DNA of 64,000 nt from Acidiphilium sp. Lineage in GTDB: Bacteria > Pseudomonadota > Alphaproteobacteria > Acetobacterales > Acetobacteraceae. Below the pieces are notes generated by a model. The model had not been told where the DNA came from. It did not search any database and saw nothing but the letters and a program-made list of their open reading frames with translations. Below are positions 9,709 through 17,950 of the stretch, piece by piece. Every line of letters begins with the position of its first letter. Position 1 is the first letter of the stretch. Location of the stretch: assembly GCA_028688905.1 (NCBI GenBank), contig JAQTXH010000001.1:730156-794155 (forward strand). Direction: 5' to 3'. The translations under genes were made by a program, and so were the position numbers.

Positions 9709-10830
9709 TCAGGGGCGGAGCAGAAGCCCGATTTTGTTGCCCGGCAAGGTCTCGATCCGCCCGGCGAGTTCCAGTTCCATGAGCACCGAGACCATGGCGG
9801 ACGGGGAGAACTGGCAGTGCAGCGCCAATTCGTCAACCGTGACGGGACTGGCGGAGAGCAGGCGAGGGATGTCGCGCCGGGCGAGATTGAGCTCCGATCC
9901 GTCCGATTCAGGCGTAGGCGATGGTTCCGCAAAGCCCGGCAGGGCAGGGGTGATCCGCGCGCCGGCGAACAGCGTACCGGGTTGATCGGGCAGGTTCAGG
10001 AACACGTCACCAGCCGATTCCGTCAGATGCGCCCCCTGACGGATCAGATCATTGGTGCCGCGCGCCCTGGCGTCGAGCGGGGAGCCGGGGACGGCGAACA
10101 ACTCGCGACCGTAATCCAACGCATAGCGCGCGGTGATCAGACTGCCCGAACGCAACGCCGCCTCGATCACCACGACACCCAGCGCCAGCCCGGCGATGAT
10201 CCGGTTGCGCTTGGGAAAATGCCGTGCCATCGGCGCGGTGCCGGGCGGTGCCTCGGCGATCAGCACACCACGCTCGGCGATTTCGGCCTGGAGGTTTTTG
10301 TGTTCCGGTGGATAGACCACGTCCAATCCGCCGGGGATGGCGGCGATGGTGGTGCCGGTGCGCAAGGCGGCCTGATGTGCGGCGGCGTCGATTCCGCGCG
10401 CGAGGCCGGAAACAATCGGGCGACCGGAGGCCGCCAGCTCGGCCGCGATATCCGCCGCGATCCGGCTGCCATTCACCGAGGCATTGCGCGCGCCGACCAT
10501 GGCGATGATCGGTTTGTGCAAAATCGCGACATCGCCCAGAACGGCAATCATCGGCGGTGCATCCGGCAGCAAGGCAAGCAAGGGCGGATAGTCGGGTTCG
10601 CCCATGAACAGCAGCGTCGCACCCAGTTTGTCATACCGGTCAATTTCGCGCCGGATCTCGCCCGAACTCGGTGTGAACGGCGATTTTGCCCGTCCGCCCG
10701 CGCGGGCGAGGGCTGGGATCGCGGCAAGAGCTTCTTCGGGCGTCGAAAATCGCGCCCGTAACCGGCGATAGGTTTGCGGGCCGACGCCTTCGGTGCGGAT
10801 CAGGCGCAGCAGGGCGACCCGGTCGATCAC
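9709..10830 (-). CDS. dprA: DNA processing protein DprA
   Basis: A 373-residue protein of the DprA/Smf family, which binds incoming single-stranded DNA and loads RecA during natural transformation. The Rossmann-like core is clear: [40 protein letters not shown] and [20 protein letters not shown]. There is an N-terminal SAM-like helical segment ([20 protein letters not shown]) and a C-terminal winged-helix-like domain. The GTG start at 10830 overlaps the plsY stop by four bases; the open frame continues upstream but that part has no family resemblance. Other competence genes are not in the window. Confidence 0.93.
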   Translation of the reverse strand: MIDRVALLRLIRTEGVGPQTYRRLRARFSTPEEALAAIPALARAGGRAKSPFTPSSGEIRREIDRYDKLGATLLFMGEPDYPPLLALLPDAPPMIAVLGDVAILHKPIIAMVGARNASVNGSRIAADIAAELAASGRPIVSGLARGIDAAAHQAALRTGTTIAAIPGGLDVVYPPEHKNLQAEIAERGVLIAEAPPGTAPMARHFPKRNRIIAGLALGVVVIEAALRSGSLITARYALDYGRELFAVPGSPLDARARGTNDLIRQGAHLTESAGDVFLNLPDQPGTLFAGARITPALPGFAEPSPTPESDGSELNLARRDIPRLLSASPVTVDELALHCQFSPSAMVSVLMELELAGRIETLPGNKIGLLLRP

Positions 10831-11405
10831 GCGCCGAGTTTGATCCGCGGTTCGGTGCCGGCGCGCAGCCGCTCGATATTCGGGCGATGTTTGTGAAACA
10901 CCAGAGCCGCGATCGGCACGGCACCGAGCGCCACCCGCCCATCGCCGAACAGCAGGGCCACCACCGGTGCCGAGGCAAACGCGGTCAGCGCGGCGAGCGA
11001 GGAGTATTTTCGCCAGAACGCCATGCCCAGCCAGACCAAGCACGCGATCAACCCCACCGGAAACGCCTGCGCCAGCAGCACGCCCAACCCCACGGCGACA
11101 CCTTTGCCGCCCCTGAAACCCAGCCACACCGGATAGAGATGCCCGATCACCGCGAACAACCCGGCGATCACCACGAGCCAGCGCCCCTCGTTGTGCATCA
11201 GCAGCACCGCGACCACGCCTTTCAGCGCATCGAGCAGCAGGGTCAGCGCCGCCAACCCCTTCCGCCCGGTGCGCAGCACGTTGGTTGCCCCGATATTGCC
11301 CGAACCGATCTTGCGCACATCGCCCAGCCCGGCCGCGCGGGTCAGGATCAGGCCGAACGGGATCGAGCCGAGCAGATAGCCGATCAGGGCCGCGAGACCG
11401 ATCAT
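10827..11405 (-). CDS. plsY: Acyl-phosphate:glycerol-3-phosphate acyltransferase PlsY
   Basis: A 192-residue inner-membrane enzyme that transfers an acyl chain from acyl-phosphate to glycerol-3-phosphate, the first step of phospholipid synthesis. It has about five membrane segments and the three cytoplasmic motifs of the family: the N-terminal GSIPFGLI, the [16 protein letters not shown] loop, and [14 protein letters not shown]. The start overlaps the stop of pyrC' by four bases and its stop overlaps the start of dprA, so it sits in a tightly coupled chain. Confidence 0.95.
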   Translation of the reverse strand: MIGLAALIGYLLGSIPFGLILTRAAGLGDVRKIGSGNIGATNVLRTGRKGLAALTLLLDALKGVVAVLLMHNEGRWLVVIAGLFAVIGHLYPVWLGFRGGKGVAVGLGVLLAQAFPVGLIACLVWLGMAFWRKYSSLAALTAFASAPVVALLFGDGRVALGAVPIAALVFHKHRPNIERLRAGTEPRIKLGA

Positions 11406-12676
11406 CCGAACACCCGCACGCCGGCTTTCCAGGTGCCGAGCACCACGCCCTCGACCGCGCGGCCATCGAACGGCGTGTTCTGTGCCTTGCCCGGTAGCTT
11501 GCCGGCCTCGATCCGCCAGGAGCGCTCCGGCGCGAACAGGCAGAGATCGGCGGGTTTGCCCTTGGCGATCCGCCCGGTATCCAGCCCGAACAGCGTGGCC
11601 GGGCGATCGGTCAGCAGCGACAGCGCGGTATGCAACGGCAACGCGCCGGACTGCACCTGTGCCAGGGTGATCGCCAGCAGCGTCGCCAGCCCGGCGCCAC
11701 CGGGGGCGGCTTCGGCGAACGGCAGGCGCTTGTCGTCGGCATCGCGCGGCTGATGATCCGAGACCACGGCATCGATCGTGCCATCCGCGAGGGCGGCAAC
11801 CACGGCCCGCCGATCATCCTCGGTGCGCAGCGGTGGCGAGAGCTTGGCATAGGTCCGGAAATCGCCGATCGCGGTTTCGTTGAGATCGAAATAGGGCGGC
11901 GCGGTATCGCAGGTGACGGCAAGGCCGCGCGATTTCGCCGCCCGGATCAGATCGAGCGCCGCCCCGGTCGAGACATGCGCGAAATGCACCGCCCCGCCGG
12001 TCAGTTCGACCAGCGTAATGTCGCGCGCCACCATCATTGCCTCGGCGCAGACCGGAATGCCGGGCAGGCCCATCAGCGTGGCGCGCGCGCCGGAGGTTGC
12101 GGCACCGCCGGCCGCAAGGCTCGGCTCCTCCGGGTGCTGCACGATCATCGCGCCGAACCCGCGCGCGTAGGACAGCGCGCGCCGCATCAACCCGGCCGGG
12201 CCGATCGCCCGCGCCCCATCGGAAAACGCGATCGCGCCGGCCGCGCGCAGCAGCCCGTATTCCGCGATGCTCTCGCCCTTGCAGCCCCGCGTCGCCGCCC
12301 CGTAAGGCACGATAGTGATGCGCCCGCCCGCCTCACCCGCGCCGGCCAGGGCGCGCACCAGCGCCGGATCATCGGTCGCCGGCGCATTGTCCGGCAGGAC
12401 CGCGATCGTCGTGATGCCGCCGGCACTCGCCGCCAGCGCCGCCGAGGCGATGGTTTCGCGATACTCGAATCCCGGCTCCCCGAGCGAGGCCCGCACATCC
12501 ACCAGACCGGGGCAGAGAATGCAGTCCGCACCATCGATCACATCCGCCCCGTCAACCCGGCCGAGATCGCCGCCGAAATCCGCGATCACGCCCGCGCGGA
12601 TCAGACAATCTCCGACCGCATCATGCCCCGATGCCGGGTCGATCACGCGGGCACCGGCGATCAGCGTATCACGCAT
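11402..12676 (-). CDS. pyrC': Dihydroorotase-like protein PyrC', probably non-catalytic partner of PyrB
   Basis: A 424-residue amidohydrolase-fold protein resembling class I dihydroorotase. In active enzymes the first metal motif reads D-x-H-x-H-L-R-x-P-G; here the equivalent segment is [11 protein letters not shown], so both histidines are replaced (Arg and Ser). Later features are kept: [17 protein letters not shown] and VVSDHQP. Loss of the HxH pair is known from the inactive PyrC' of Pseudomonas, which is needed for assembly of aspartate carbamoyltransferase. I infer the same structural role here, because pyrB lies directly upstream and overlaps it by eight bases. A genuine dihydroorotase should then exist elsewhere in the genome. 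The start at 12676 fits [11 protein letters not shown]. Confidence 0.85.
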   Translation of the reverse strand: MRDTLIAGARVIDPASGHDAVGDCLIRAGVIADFGGDLGRVDGADVIDGADCILCPGLVDVRASLGEPGFEYRETIASAALAASAGGITTIAVLPDNAPATDDPALVRALAGAGEAGGRITIVPYGAATRGCKGESIAEYGLLRAAGAIAFSDGARAIGPAGLMRRALSYARGFGAMIVQHPEEPSLAAGGAATSGARATLMGLPGIPVCAEAMMVARDITLVELTGGAVHFAHVSTGAALDLIRAAKSRGLAVTCDTAPPYFDLNETAIGDFRTYAKLSPPLRTEDDRRAVVAALADGTIDAVVSDHQPRDADDKRLPFAEAAPGGAGLATLLAITLAQVQSGALPLHTALSLLTDRPATLFGLDTGRIAKGKPADLCLFAPERSWRIEAGKLPGKAQNTPFDGRAVEGVVLGTWKAGVRVFG

Positions 12677-13616
12677 TGCGCAACGCCGTCCGCGCCAGCA
12701 CATCGAGCACCGCCATCCGCACCGCGACGCCCATTTCCACCTGTTCGCGGATCACCGAGCGCGTCACGTCATCCGCCACCTGGCTGTCGATCTCGACGCC
12801 GCGGTTCATCGGCCCCGGATGCATCACCAGCGCATCGGGCTTCGCGAGCGCGAGCTTCGCCGCATCCAGCCCGTAGAAGGTGAAAAACTCCCGCGCGCTC
12901 GGGATCAGCCCACCGCTCATGCGTTCGGTCTGCAACCGCAGCGCCATCACGATGTCGGCGTCGCGCAAGCCTTCCCGCATGTCGTGAAACACGCTGACGC
13001 CGAACTGCTCGATGCCGGAGGGGATCAGCGTCGGCGGCCCGACCACCCGCACCTGACTGCCCATCGCGATCAGCAGCAAAATATTCGAGCGCGCCACCCG
13101 CGAATGCGCGATGTCGCCGCAGATCGCGATGGTCAGCCCCTCCAGCGTGCCCTTGTGCCGCCGAATGGTCAGCGCATCGAGCAACGCCTGGGTCGGGTGC
13201 TCGTGCATGCCATCGCCCGCGTTGATCACCGCGGCGTCGACCTTCTGTGCTAGCAGCGCCGGCGCACCGGATGCCTTGTGGCGCACCACCAGCAGATCGC
13301 AATTCATCGCGTTCAGCGTCGCCGCGGTATCGAGCAGCGTCTCGCCCTTGGACACCGATGAGGTCGAGACCGACATGTTGATCACATCCGCCCCCAACCG
13401 CTTGCCGGCGAGTTCGAAACTGGTGCGGGTGCGCGTGCTGTCCTCGAAGAACAGATTGATCAACGTCCGTCCGCGCAGCACGTCGCGGCGGGTTTTGCCG
13501 GATCGGTTGAGCAACGCATAGCTCTCCGCGAGGTCGAGAAATGCCGAAATATCGCGCGGGTGCAGGGTCTCGATTCCCAGAAGATGGCGAGTCGGCAATC
13601 GCATGCGCGTTTCCAT
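12669..13616 (-). CDS. pyrB: Aspartate carbamoyltransferase catalytic subunit
   Basis: A 315-residue enzyme that condenses carbamoyl phosphate and aspartate to carbamoyl aspartate in pyrimidine synthesis. The carbamoyl-phosphate binding motif [20 protein letters not shown] and the HPTQALLD motif are intact, as is the later MHPGPMNRG segment. It is the first gene of the pyrB-pyrC'-plsY-dprA-topA chain. The overlap with a dihydroorotase-like partner lacking zinc ligands suggests a PyrB-PyrC' complex rather than a PyrB-PyrI complex; no pyrI is nearby. Confidence 0.95.
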   Translation of the reverse strand: METRMRLPTRHLLGIETLHPRDISAFLDLAESYALLNRSGKTRRDVLRGRTLINLFFEDSTRTRTSFELAGKRLGADVINMSVSTSSVSKGETLLDTAATLNAMNCDLLVVRHKASGAPALLAQKVDAAVINAGDGMHEHPTQALLDALTIRRHKGTLEGLTIAICGDIAHSRVARSNILLLIAMGSQVRVVGPPTLIPSGIEQFGVSVFHDMREGLRDADIVMALRLQTERMSGGLIPSAREFFTFYGLDAAKLALAKPDALVMHPGPMNRGVEIDSQVADDVTRSVIREQVEMGVAVRMAVLDVLARTALRNA

Positions 13617-13643
13617 ACAGAAACCGCACGTCCGCGCAAAGTG

Positions 13644-14300
13644 CTATTGCGTCGCCCAGACAATCCGGTGCAGGGCGGCGATCTCTTCGGGTGCGAAGGT
13701 CCGCACCGGGTGTTCGGGATTGAAACTCGCTAGTTCGATCCGCTGCACGCTGCGCCGCGCCAGTAGTTTCGCCATCACCTCGCCCTCATGGGTCCGCGCC
13801 ACGACCCGATCGCGGGTGCGCACCGGAGCGGCGGGCGACACCACGATAATATCGCCCTCGCGATACACCGGCTCCATCGACTGGCCATGAATCGTCAGTC
13901 CGAACGCATGCGGATCATCGGCCAGCGTCGCCTCGGTACGCGGCAGTGCCGCATGATCCCAGCCCCCGCCAGCCGGATAGCCGGCATCGTCGAAAAAACC
14001 ATCCTGGCCGGCCTGGGCGAGGCCGATCACCGGCACCCGCCGCGGCATCGCCCGTGCCGGCGGCAGGGTTCGTGCGCCCAGCACCAGGCCGGCAAACGCG
14101 TCCAACCCCGCACCGGTCGCCATTAGAATTTTTGCGATGCTCTCGGTCGAGGGCCAGCGTAATTTCCCATCCACCCCACGTCGTTTCGACGGATTGAAGC
14201 TGGTTGGGTCAAGCCCGGCACTTTTGGCCAGTCCAGAGGTCGACAACCCCCGTTCAGCCGCCAGCGTATCGATCGCGCGCCAGATATCTTCGTGTCGCAT
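13644..14300 (-). CDS. S24-family LexA-like repressor (helix-turn-helix plus self-cleavage domain)
   Basis: A 218-residue protein with an N-terminal XRE-type helix-turn-helix (about residues 5-65) and a C-terminal peptidase S24 domain. Catalytic residues are visible as Ser141 in HGQSMEPVYREGD and Lys178 in EGEVMAKLL; an Ala97-Gly98 pair in GLAQAGQDGFF is the likely self-cleavage site. Members of this family act as repressors inactivated when RecA filaments stimulate cleavage. It is not canonical LexA, whose winged-helix N-terminus is different. It is transcribed away from a small gene that carries an SOS box, suggesting local control. No phage structural or integrase genes are nearby. Confidence 0.85.
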   Translation of the reverse strand: MRHEDIWRAIDTLAAERGLSTSGLAKSAGLDPTSFNPSKRRGVDGKLRWPSTESIAKILMATGAGLDAFAGLVLGARTLPPARAMPRRVPVIGLAQAGQDGFFDDAGYPAGGGWDHAALPRTEATLADDPHAFGLTIHGQSMEPVYREGDIIVVSPAAPVRTRDRVVARTHEGEVMAKLLARRSVQRIELASFNPEHPVRTFAPEEIAALHRIVWATQ

Positions 14301-14395
14301 GGCATTGTTCTTAACGGATTATGGTTGGCTGGGAAGAGATAAATAGGAAAAAACTCCGTTTCTCTCTTGCAAAAAATACAACCTCCGGTTAGCAT

Positions 14396-14410
14396 GTTCT
14401 TGTTATGTTC
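14396..14410 (+). promoter_or_regulatory. SOS (LexA) box of alphaproteobacterial type
   Basis: GTTC at 14396-14399, seven bases, GTTC at 14407-14410: an exact match to the direct-repeat LexA operator GTTC-N7-GTTC known in alphaproteobacteria. It ends 15 bases before the ATG at 14426 and three bases before the GGAGA ribosome-binding site, so bound repressor would block initiation. It lies in the gap between the S24-family repressor and the small gene. Confidence 0.7.
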
Positions 14411-14425
14411 ACACCGGAGACAACG

Positions 14426-14728
14426 ATGTCCTTCGACGCTACAGCGCCAGCTTCCGCAATGTTATCCCACGAAATCAAACCATTCGCTTCTACCGAGCGC
14501 GCCTGGCTCCGGGCTGTCGGCTGTCTCGTGGCACGACGCGCCGGCAAACCGACGTCGCATGACAATTCCAAAACCTGCCCCTCGGAAACCACCCTTGCCT
14601 GCTTCGATCGATTGTATCGCGCCGGGCAAATCGACCTGGTCCATGCCCGTATCCAGCGCCTGTGGGGCGATCGTGGTGGTGCCACAGACCCATGCGGCGC
14701 GCCTGACGATCGGACTTTGTCCGCGTGA
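14426..14728 (+). CDS. Small protein of unknown function behind an SOS box
   Basis: A 100-residue protein I do not recognise. The ATG at 14426 follows a CCGGAGA ribosome-binding site at about seven bases spacing. The sequence has no membrane segment or signal peptide; it contains a basic amphipathic stretch (STERAWLRAVGCLVARRAGK), three cysteines and a polar C-terminus. The SOS box directly upstream suggests induction by DNA damage. The neighbouring divergent gene encodes a self-cleaving repressor. SOS-induced small proteins in alphaproteobacteria include division inhibitors such as SidA and DidA, but those are membrane proteins and this one does not resemble them. Confidence 0.55.
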   Translation: MSFDATAPASAMLSHEIKPFASTERAWLRAVGCLVARRAGKPTSHDNSKTCPSETTLACFDRLYRAGQIDLVHARIQRLWGDRGGATDPCGAPDDRTLSA

Positions 14729-14737
14729 AATTTTTTT
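14711..14737 (+). terminator. Possible weak terminator hairpin
   Basis: CGGAC-TTT-GTCCG forms a perfect 5-bp hairpin that overlaps the end of the small SOS-box gene and is followed a few bases later by a run of seven T residues (14731-14737). The stem is short, so this is tentative. Confidence 0.3.
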
Positions 14738-14763
14738 GACTGCCAGGATTACTTTCATATTTG
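14736..14763 (+). promoter_or_regulatory. Candidate promoter for the small gene at 14808
   Basis: TTGACT (14736-14741) matches the -35 consensus at five of six positions; TATTTG (14758-14763) after a 16-base spacer is a weak -10. It would start transcription about 35 bases before the AAGGAG ribosome-binding site of the 76-residue gene. Tentative. Confidence 0.3.
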
Positions 14764-14807
14764 CAATCAGAAGCGCCCATTCAACCGCAACCAAGGAGAT
14801 CTGACTT

Positions 14808-15038
14808 ATGAGTTTCAGCCTGCGCAACCTGTCCGTCCTTGCCTATGCCAATGGCTTCACCCTGTGGCACTACCGCGTCGGCGACGAAGCACTGACCTCG
14901 CTCGATGGTGAGGAATTTTTCAGCGAGGCCGGCGACTTGATCGCGCCGGGCGACATTGTGATGGCATCGGGCAGCCAGGGGGCGCGGATGGGGGCCATTG
15001 CCCGGCGCGGGAATAATCTGGTGCTCGGCACCATATAG
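14808..15038 (+). CDS. Small conserved-looking protein of unknown function (76 aa)
   Basis: A 76-residue protein with a strong AAGGAG ribosome-binding site ten bases before its ATG. The N-terminal half (RNLSVLAYANGFTLWHYR) is aromatic-rich; the C-terminal half is small-residue rich and looks like a compact beta fold (PGDIVMASGSQGARMGAI). No signal peptide or clear membrane helix is seen. I cannot assign a function. It sits between the SOS-box gene and davA, and may have its own promoter. Composition and codon use look normal for the neighbourhood, so it is likely a real gene. Confidence 0.7.
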   Translation: MSFSLRNLSVLAYANGFTLWHYRVGDEALTSLDGEEFFSEAGDLIAPGDIVMASGSQGARMGAIARRGNNLVLGTI

Positions 15039-15050
15039 TCTGGTTGACAT

Positions 15051-15078
15051 CCGGCGGGGCGTTGCCTCCGCCGGAGGC
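15051..15078 (+). promoter_or_regulatory. Two mutually exclusive hairpins upstream of davA
   Basis: CCGGCGG at 15051-15057 can pair with CCGCCGG at 15068-15074, while GCCTCC at 15064-15069 can pair with GGAGGC at 15073-15078. The stems share bases, so only one can form; the GGAGG of the second stem is the only strong ribosome-binding-like sequence before davA. This could be a translational switch, but GC-rich sequence makes such pairings easy by chance. Confidence 0.3.
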
Positions 15079-15096
15079 TCCGCCTATGCCTTGTCC

Positions 15097-15897
15097 ATGC
15101 ATGCCACCATTGCGATCTGTCAGACTGAAGGGTGCTTTTCCGATCCCGATGCGGGTCTTGCCTTGCTGGCAGCGGAGGCGCGCGCCGCGCGGGCAAATGG
15201 GGCTGACCTGCTTGTCCTGCCGGAATTGTTCTGCACTGGATACAATCTCGGTGCTGATCGCGCGCGCGCGCTGGCAATGACCGGCGATGACGCCGGTTTT
15301 CAACGCATCCGTGCCGTTGCGCGCACCCACCAGATTGCACTTTGCCTGGGTTTTCCCGAACGTGTGGGCGAGGGCGTCGCCAATAGCGTGGCACTGATCG
15401 ATGCCGCGGGTGCTGTCTTGCTCACTTATCGCAAGGTGCATCTGTTCGGCGATCTCGACCGCGCGATGTTTTCTGTCTGTGGCGATCGCTTTCCGGTGGT
15501 GGAATGGCACGGCCTACGCGTCGGCATCGCAATCTGCTATGATATCGAATTTCCCGAATCCGCCCGCGCCCTTGCGATCGCCGGAGCCGATCTGGTGTTG
15601 GTCCCGACCGCGCTGATGCCGCCCTATCATGTGGTAGCCGATCACGTCATCCCTGCGCGCGCCTATGAAAATCAGATTTTCATCGCTTACGCCAATCATT
15701 GCGGCAGCGAACCCGGCCTCACCTACATCGGCCACTCCTCGATCTGCGGGCCGGACGGCACTGTGCTCGCCAAGGCGGGTACCGGTGCCGGGACAATCAT
15801 GGCAGTGATCGATCCGGCGCATCAGGCTGCGGTTCGCGCGCGCGATCCGTTCCTTGCGGATCGTCGGCCGGATCTGTACCGCGCGCTTGGAGCCTGA
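15097..15897 (+). CDS. davA: 5-aminovaleramidase (carbon-nitrogen hydrolase, DavA type)
   Basis: A 266-residue nitrilase-superfamily amidohydrolase. The catalytic triad is visible: Glu in LPELFCTGYN, Lys in YRKVHLFG and Cys in AICYDIEFPE. DavA hydrolyses 5-aminovaleramide to 5-aminovalerate and ammonia in the lysine monooxygenase pathway of Pseudomonas; the length and the segments LFGDLDRAMFS and ICYDIEFPESAR agree well with it. The call is reinforced by the lysine 2-monooxygenase gene four bases downstream. Here davA precedes davB, the reverse of the Pseudomonas order. The ATG at 15097 was chosen by family N-terminus; an in-frame TTG at 15091 is possible. Confidence 0.85.
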   Translation: MHATIAICQTEGCFSDPDAGLALLAAEARAARANGADLLVLPELFCTGYNLGADRARALAMTGDDAGFQRIRAVARTHQIALCLGFPERVGEGVANSVALIDAAGAVLLTYRKVHLFGDLDRAMFSVCGDRFPVVEWHGLRVGIAICYDIEFPESARALAIAGADLVLVPTALMPPYHVVADHVIPARAYENQIFIAYANHCGSEPGLTYIGHSSICGPDGTVLAKAGTGAGTIMAVIDPAHQAAVRARDPFLADRRPDLYRALGA

Positions 15898-15901
15898 CCG
15901 C

Positions 15902-17554
15902 ATGACCGCCCCCATCACCATGTTCGGCCCCGACTTCCCCTTCGCCTATGACGATTTCCTGACCCACCCCGCCGGCCTCGGCACCATCCCCGCCGCCGCG
16001 CATGGCACCGAAATTGCCATCATCGGTGCCGGTATCGCCGGCATCGTCGCCGGCCATGAACTGATGAAACTCGGCCTCAAGCCGGTGATCTTTGAAAGCG
16101 ACCGGATCGGTGGCCGCCTGCGCTCCGAACCGTTCAAGGACGGAGCAGGGGCCTATGCCGAACTCGGCGCGATGCGGTTTCCGCCATCGTCGCGGGCGTT
16201 ATTTCATTATTTCGATAAAGTCGGCCTCCAGACCGTTGGTTTTCCTAACCCACTGGCCCCCGATACCCCATCCACCGTGATCGAACTGGCAGGCGTCAAA
16301 CACTATGCGACTTCGAAAGATCGCCTGCCGGAATTGTTTTCCGAGGTCGAACGCGCCTGGGCCGAGGCGCTGGAAGAGGGCGCGCACTACGCCGAACTGA
16401 CCGCCGCCATCCGCACCCGCGATACTGCGACTATCAAGCGCATCTGGCATCATCTGGTTGAAAACCTCGACGAGGAAAGTTTTTCCGGCTTCATCGCCAA
16501 TTCCAAGGCGTTTCGCGAACTTGGGTTTCGCGCCCGCGAAGTATTCGGCCAGGTCGGCTTCGGCACTGGAGGTTGGGACACCGATTTTCCCAATTCCATC
16601 CTGGAAATCCTGCGCGTGGTCGCCACCGGTGCCGATGACGAGCATCGTCTGGTGGTCGGCGGTGTCGAACAACTGCCTCGCCGCCTCTGGGCGCTCGCGC
16701 CCGAAACCATGGCACATTGGCAGGAAGGCACCTCGCTCGCCACGCTCCATAACCACGTCCCGAAACCCGGCGTGGCGAAAATCGCGCCCGGCACAGCCAA
16801 AAAATTCGCGATCACCGATCGCTACGGCACCACCACCGAGTACGATGCCGTTATCGTCACCTGCCAGGTCTGGCTGCTCTCGGCGCGGATCGACTGTGCC
16901 GAATCCCTGTTTCACCACGATCTCTGGATGGCGATGGAACGCACCCACTACATGCAGTCCTCGAAAACCTTCGTGATGGTCGACCGCCCGTTCTGGCGCG
17001 ACACCGACCCGGCCACCGGCGAAAACGTCATGAGCATGACCTTGTCGGATCGTCTGACCCGAGGCACCTATCTGCTCGACAACGGGCCAGACAAACCCGG
17101 CGTGATCTGCCTGTCCTACACTTGGAATGACGATGCGCTGAAGTGGCTTGCCCTGCCGCTCGACGACCGGGTTCGCCTGATGCTGCACAGCCTCCGCCAG
17201 ATCTACCCGACACTCGACATCGCGAAACACATCATCGGCGCGCCGATCACGGTATCGTGGGAATCTGATCCTAATTTTATGGGAGCGTTCAAGGCTAATC
17301 TGCCTGGCCATTACCGCTACCAGCGCCGCTTGTTCAGCCAGTTCATGCAGCATGATCTGCCCGAGCATCAGCGCGGCATTTTCCTCGCCGGCGATGACAT
17401 CTCGTGGACCGCCGGCTGGGCTGAGGGGGCGGTGACCACGGCGCTGAACGCCGTCAGCGGCGTAGTGCGGCATCTCGGAGGGGCCGGGATGGCGGCAAAT
17501 CCCGATCCGATCGATTGTTGGGACGCCCTGGCACCGCTCAAATTGGTTGAATGA
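15902..17554 (+). CDS. davB: L-lysine 2-monooxygenase (flavin monoamine oxidase family)
   Basis: A 550-residue FAD enzyme. It oxidatively decarboxylates L-lysine to 5-aminovaleramide. The N-terminus FGPDFPFAYDDFLTHPAG is followed by the dinucleotide motif IIGAGIAGIVAG (about residues 38-49), ESDRIGGRLRS and ELGAMRFP. The C-terminal FAD motif GIFLAGDDISWTAGWAEGAV is intact. These segments agree closely with Pseudomonas putida DavB as I remember it. The gene follows davA by four bases, so the pair encodes conversion of lysine to 5-aminovalerate. Downstream davT and davD are not in the window. Confidence 0.9.
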   Translation: MTAPITMFGPDFPFAYDDFLTHPAGLGTIPAAAHGTEIAIIGAGIAGIVAGHELMKLGLKPVIFESDRIGGRLRSEPFKDGAGAYAELGAMRFPPSSRALFHYFDKVGLQTVGFPNPLAPDTPSTVIELAGVKHYATSKDRLPELFSEVERAWAEALEEGAHYAELTAAIRTRDTATIKRIWHHLVENLDEESFSGFIANSKAFRELGFRAREVFGQVGFGTGGWDTDFPNSILEILRVVATGADDEHRLVVGGVEQLPRRLWALAPETMAHWQEGTSLATLHNHVPKPGVAKIAPGTAKKFAITDRYGTTTEYDAVIVTCQVWLLSARIDCAESLFHHDLWMAMERTHYMQSSKTFVMVDRPFWRDTDPATGENVMSMTLSDRLTRGTYLLDNGPDKPGVICLSYTWNDDALKWLALPLDDRVRLMLHSLRQIYPTLDIAKHIIGAPITVSWESDPNFMGAFKANLPGHYRYQRRLFSQFMQHDLPEHQRGIFLAGDDISWTAGWAEGAVTTALNAVSGVVRHLGGAGMAANPDPIDCWDALAPLKLVE

Positions 17555-17676
17555 AGCGGGCCGCCGCCGCGCAGGCAACTGATCGGCGTTACGTTCAATT
17601 GCATTCGCGCCACATGGAAGTCACGTTCACCCGCCACGATCTTGCGCGTCACCAGGAACAAGGAGATCGTAACATC

Positions 17677-17832
17677 ATGACAACCGCGCGCCCAAAACGA
17701 TACGGACATCGTGCAATCCAGCGTGTTGCGGCGGCACTGTTGGTTATCGGCCTTGGAATATCGTTGTCCGGTTGCGTCGTCGTGCCGGGTCGCCCCGGTT
17801 GGTGTTATTGGCACCCGTATCGTTGTCGTTGA
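17677..17832 (+). CDS. Very small lipoprotein (51 aa)
   Basis: A 51-residue protein with a basic N-terminus, a hydrophobic segment (VAAALLVIGLGIS) and the lipobox LSGC, after which only about 19 residues remain (VVVPGRPGWCYWHPYRCR). The ATG has a good AAGGAG ribosome-binding site. The mature peptide would be a tiny lipid-anchored tail rich in Pro, Trp, Tyr and Cys. It follows davB by 122 bases. Function unknown; similar mini-lipoproteins are often envelope-stress or entericidin-like, but there is no direct evidence here. Confidence 0.6.
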   Translation: MTTARPKRYGHRAIQRVAAALLVIGLGISLSGCVVVPGRPGWCYWHPYRCR

Positions 17833-17858
17833 CGCCGATCCGACGGGTCGTTGACGCC
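17825..17858. repeat. 12-bp direct repeat, 22-base period
   Basis: GTCGTTGACGCC occurs at 17825-17836 and again at 17847-17858, overlapping the stop codon of the mini-lipoprotein. No function is apparent. Confidence 0.5.
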
Positions 17859-17950
17859 CCGGCGGGCGAGTTGCCTGCCAACCGTCAACACGGCCGCCTC
17901 TTGCCCTAATCATCTGCTGCCCTTACCCGCTCTGCCAGCAAGGAGCGGCA

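Noticed and set aside
10831-11466. Upstream extension of the dprA reading frame
   Set aside because: Overlaps all of plsY, Arg/Gly-rich without resemblance; the GTG at 10830 with a 4-base overlap is a better start.
10686-11753. Long plus-strand open frame (355 codons) over plsY and pyrC'
   Set aside because: Antisense frame of the real minus-strand genes; Arg/His/Pro-rich, no family motifs. Long antisense frames are expected at this GC content.
13644-15038. Prophage remnant
   Set aside because: The S24 repressor alone is not enough; no integrase, terminase, capsid or attachment repeats are visible nearby.
16199-17578. Minus-strand open frame of 459 codons over davB
   Set aside because: It lies fully antisense to a well-supported flavoenzyme and has no recognisable motifs.
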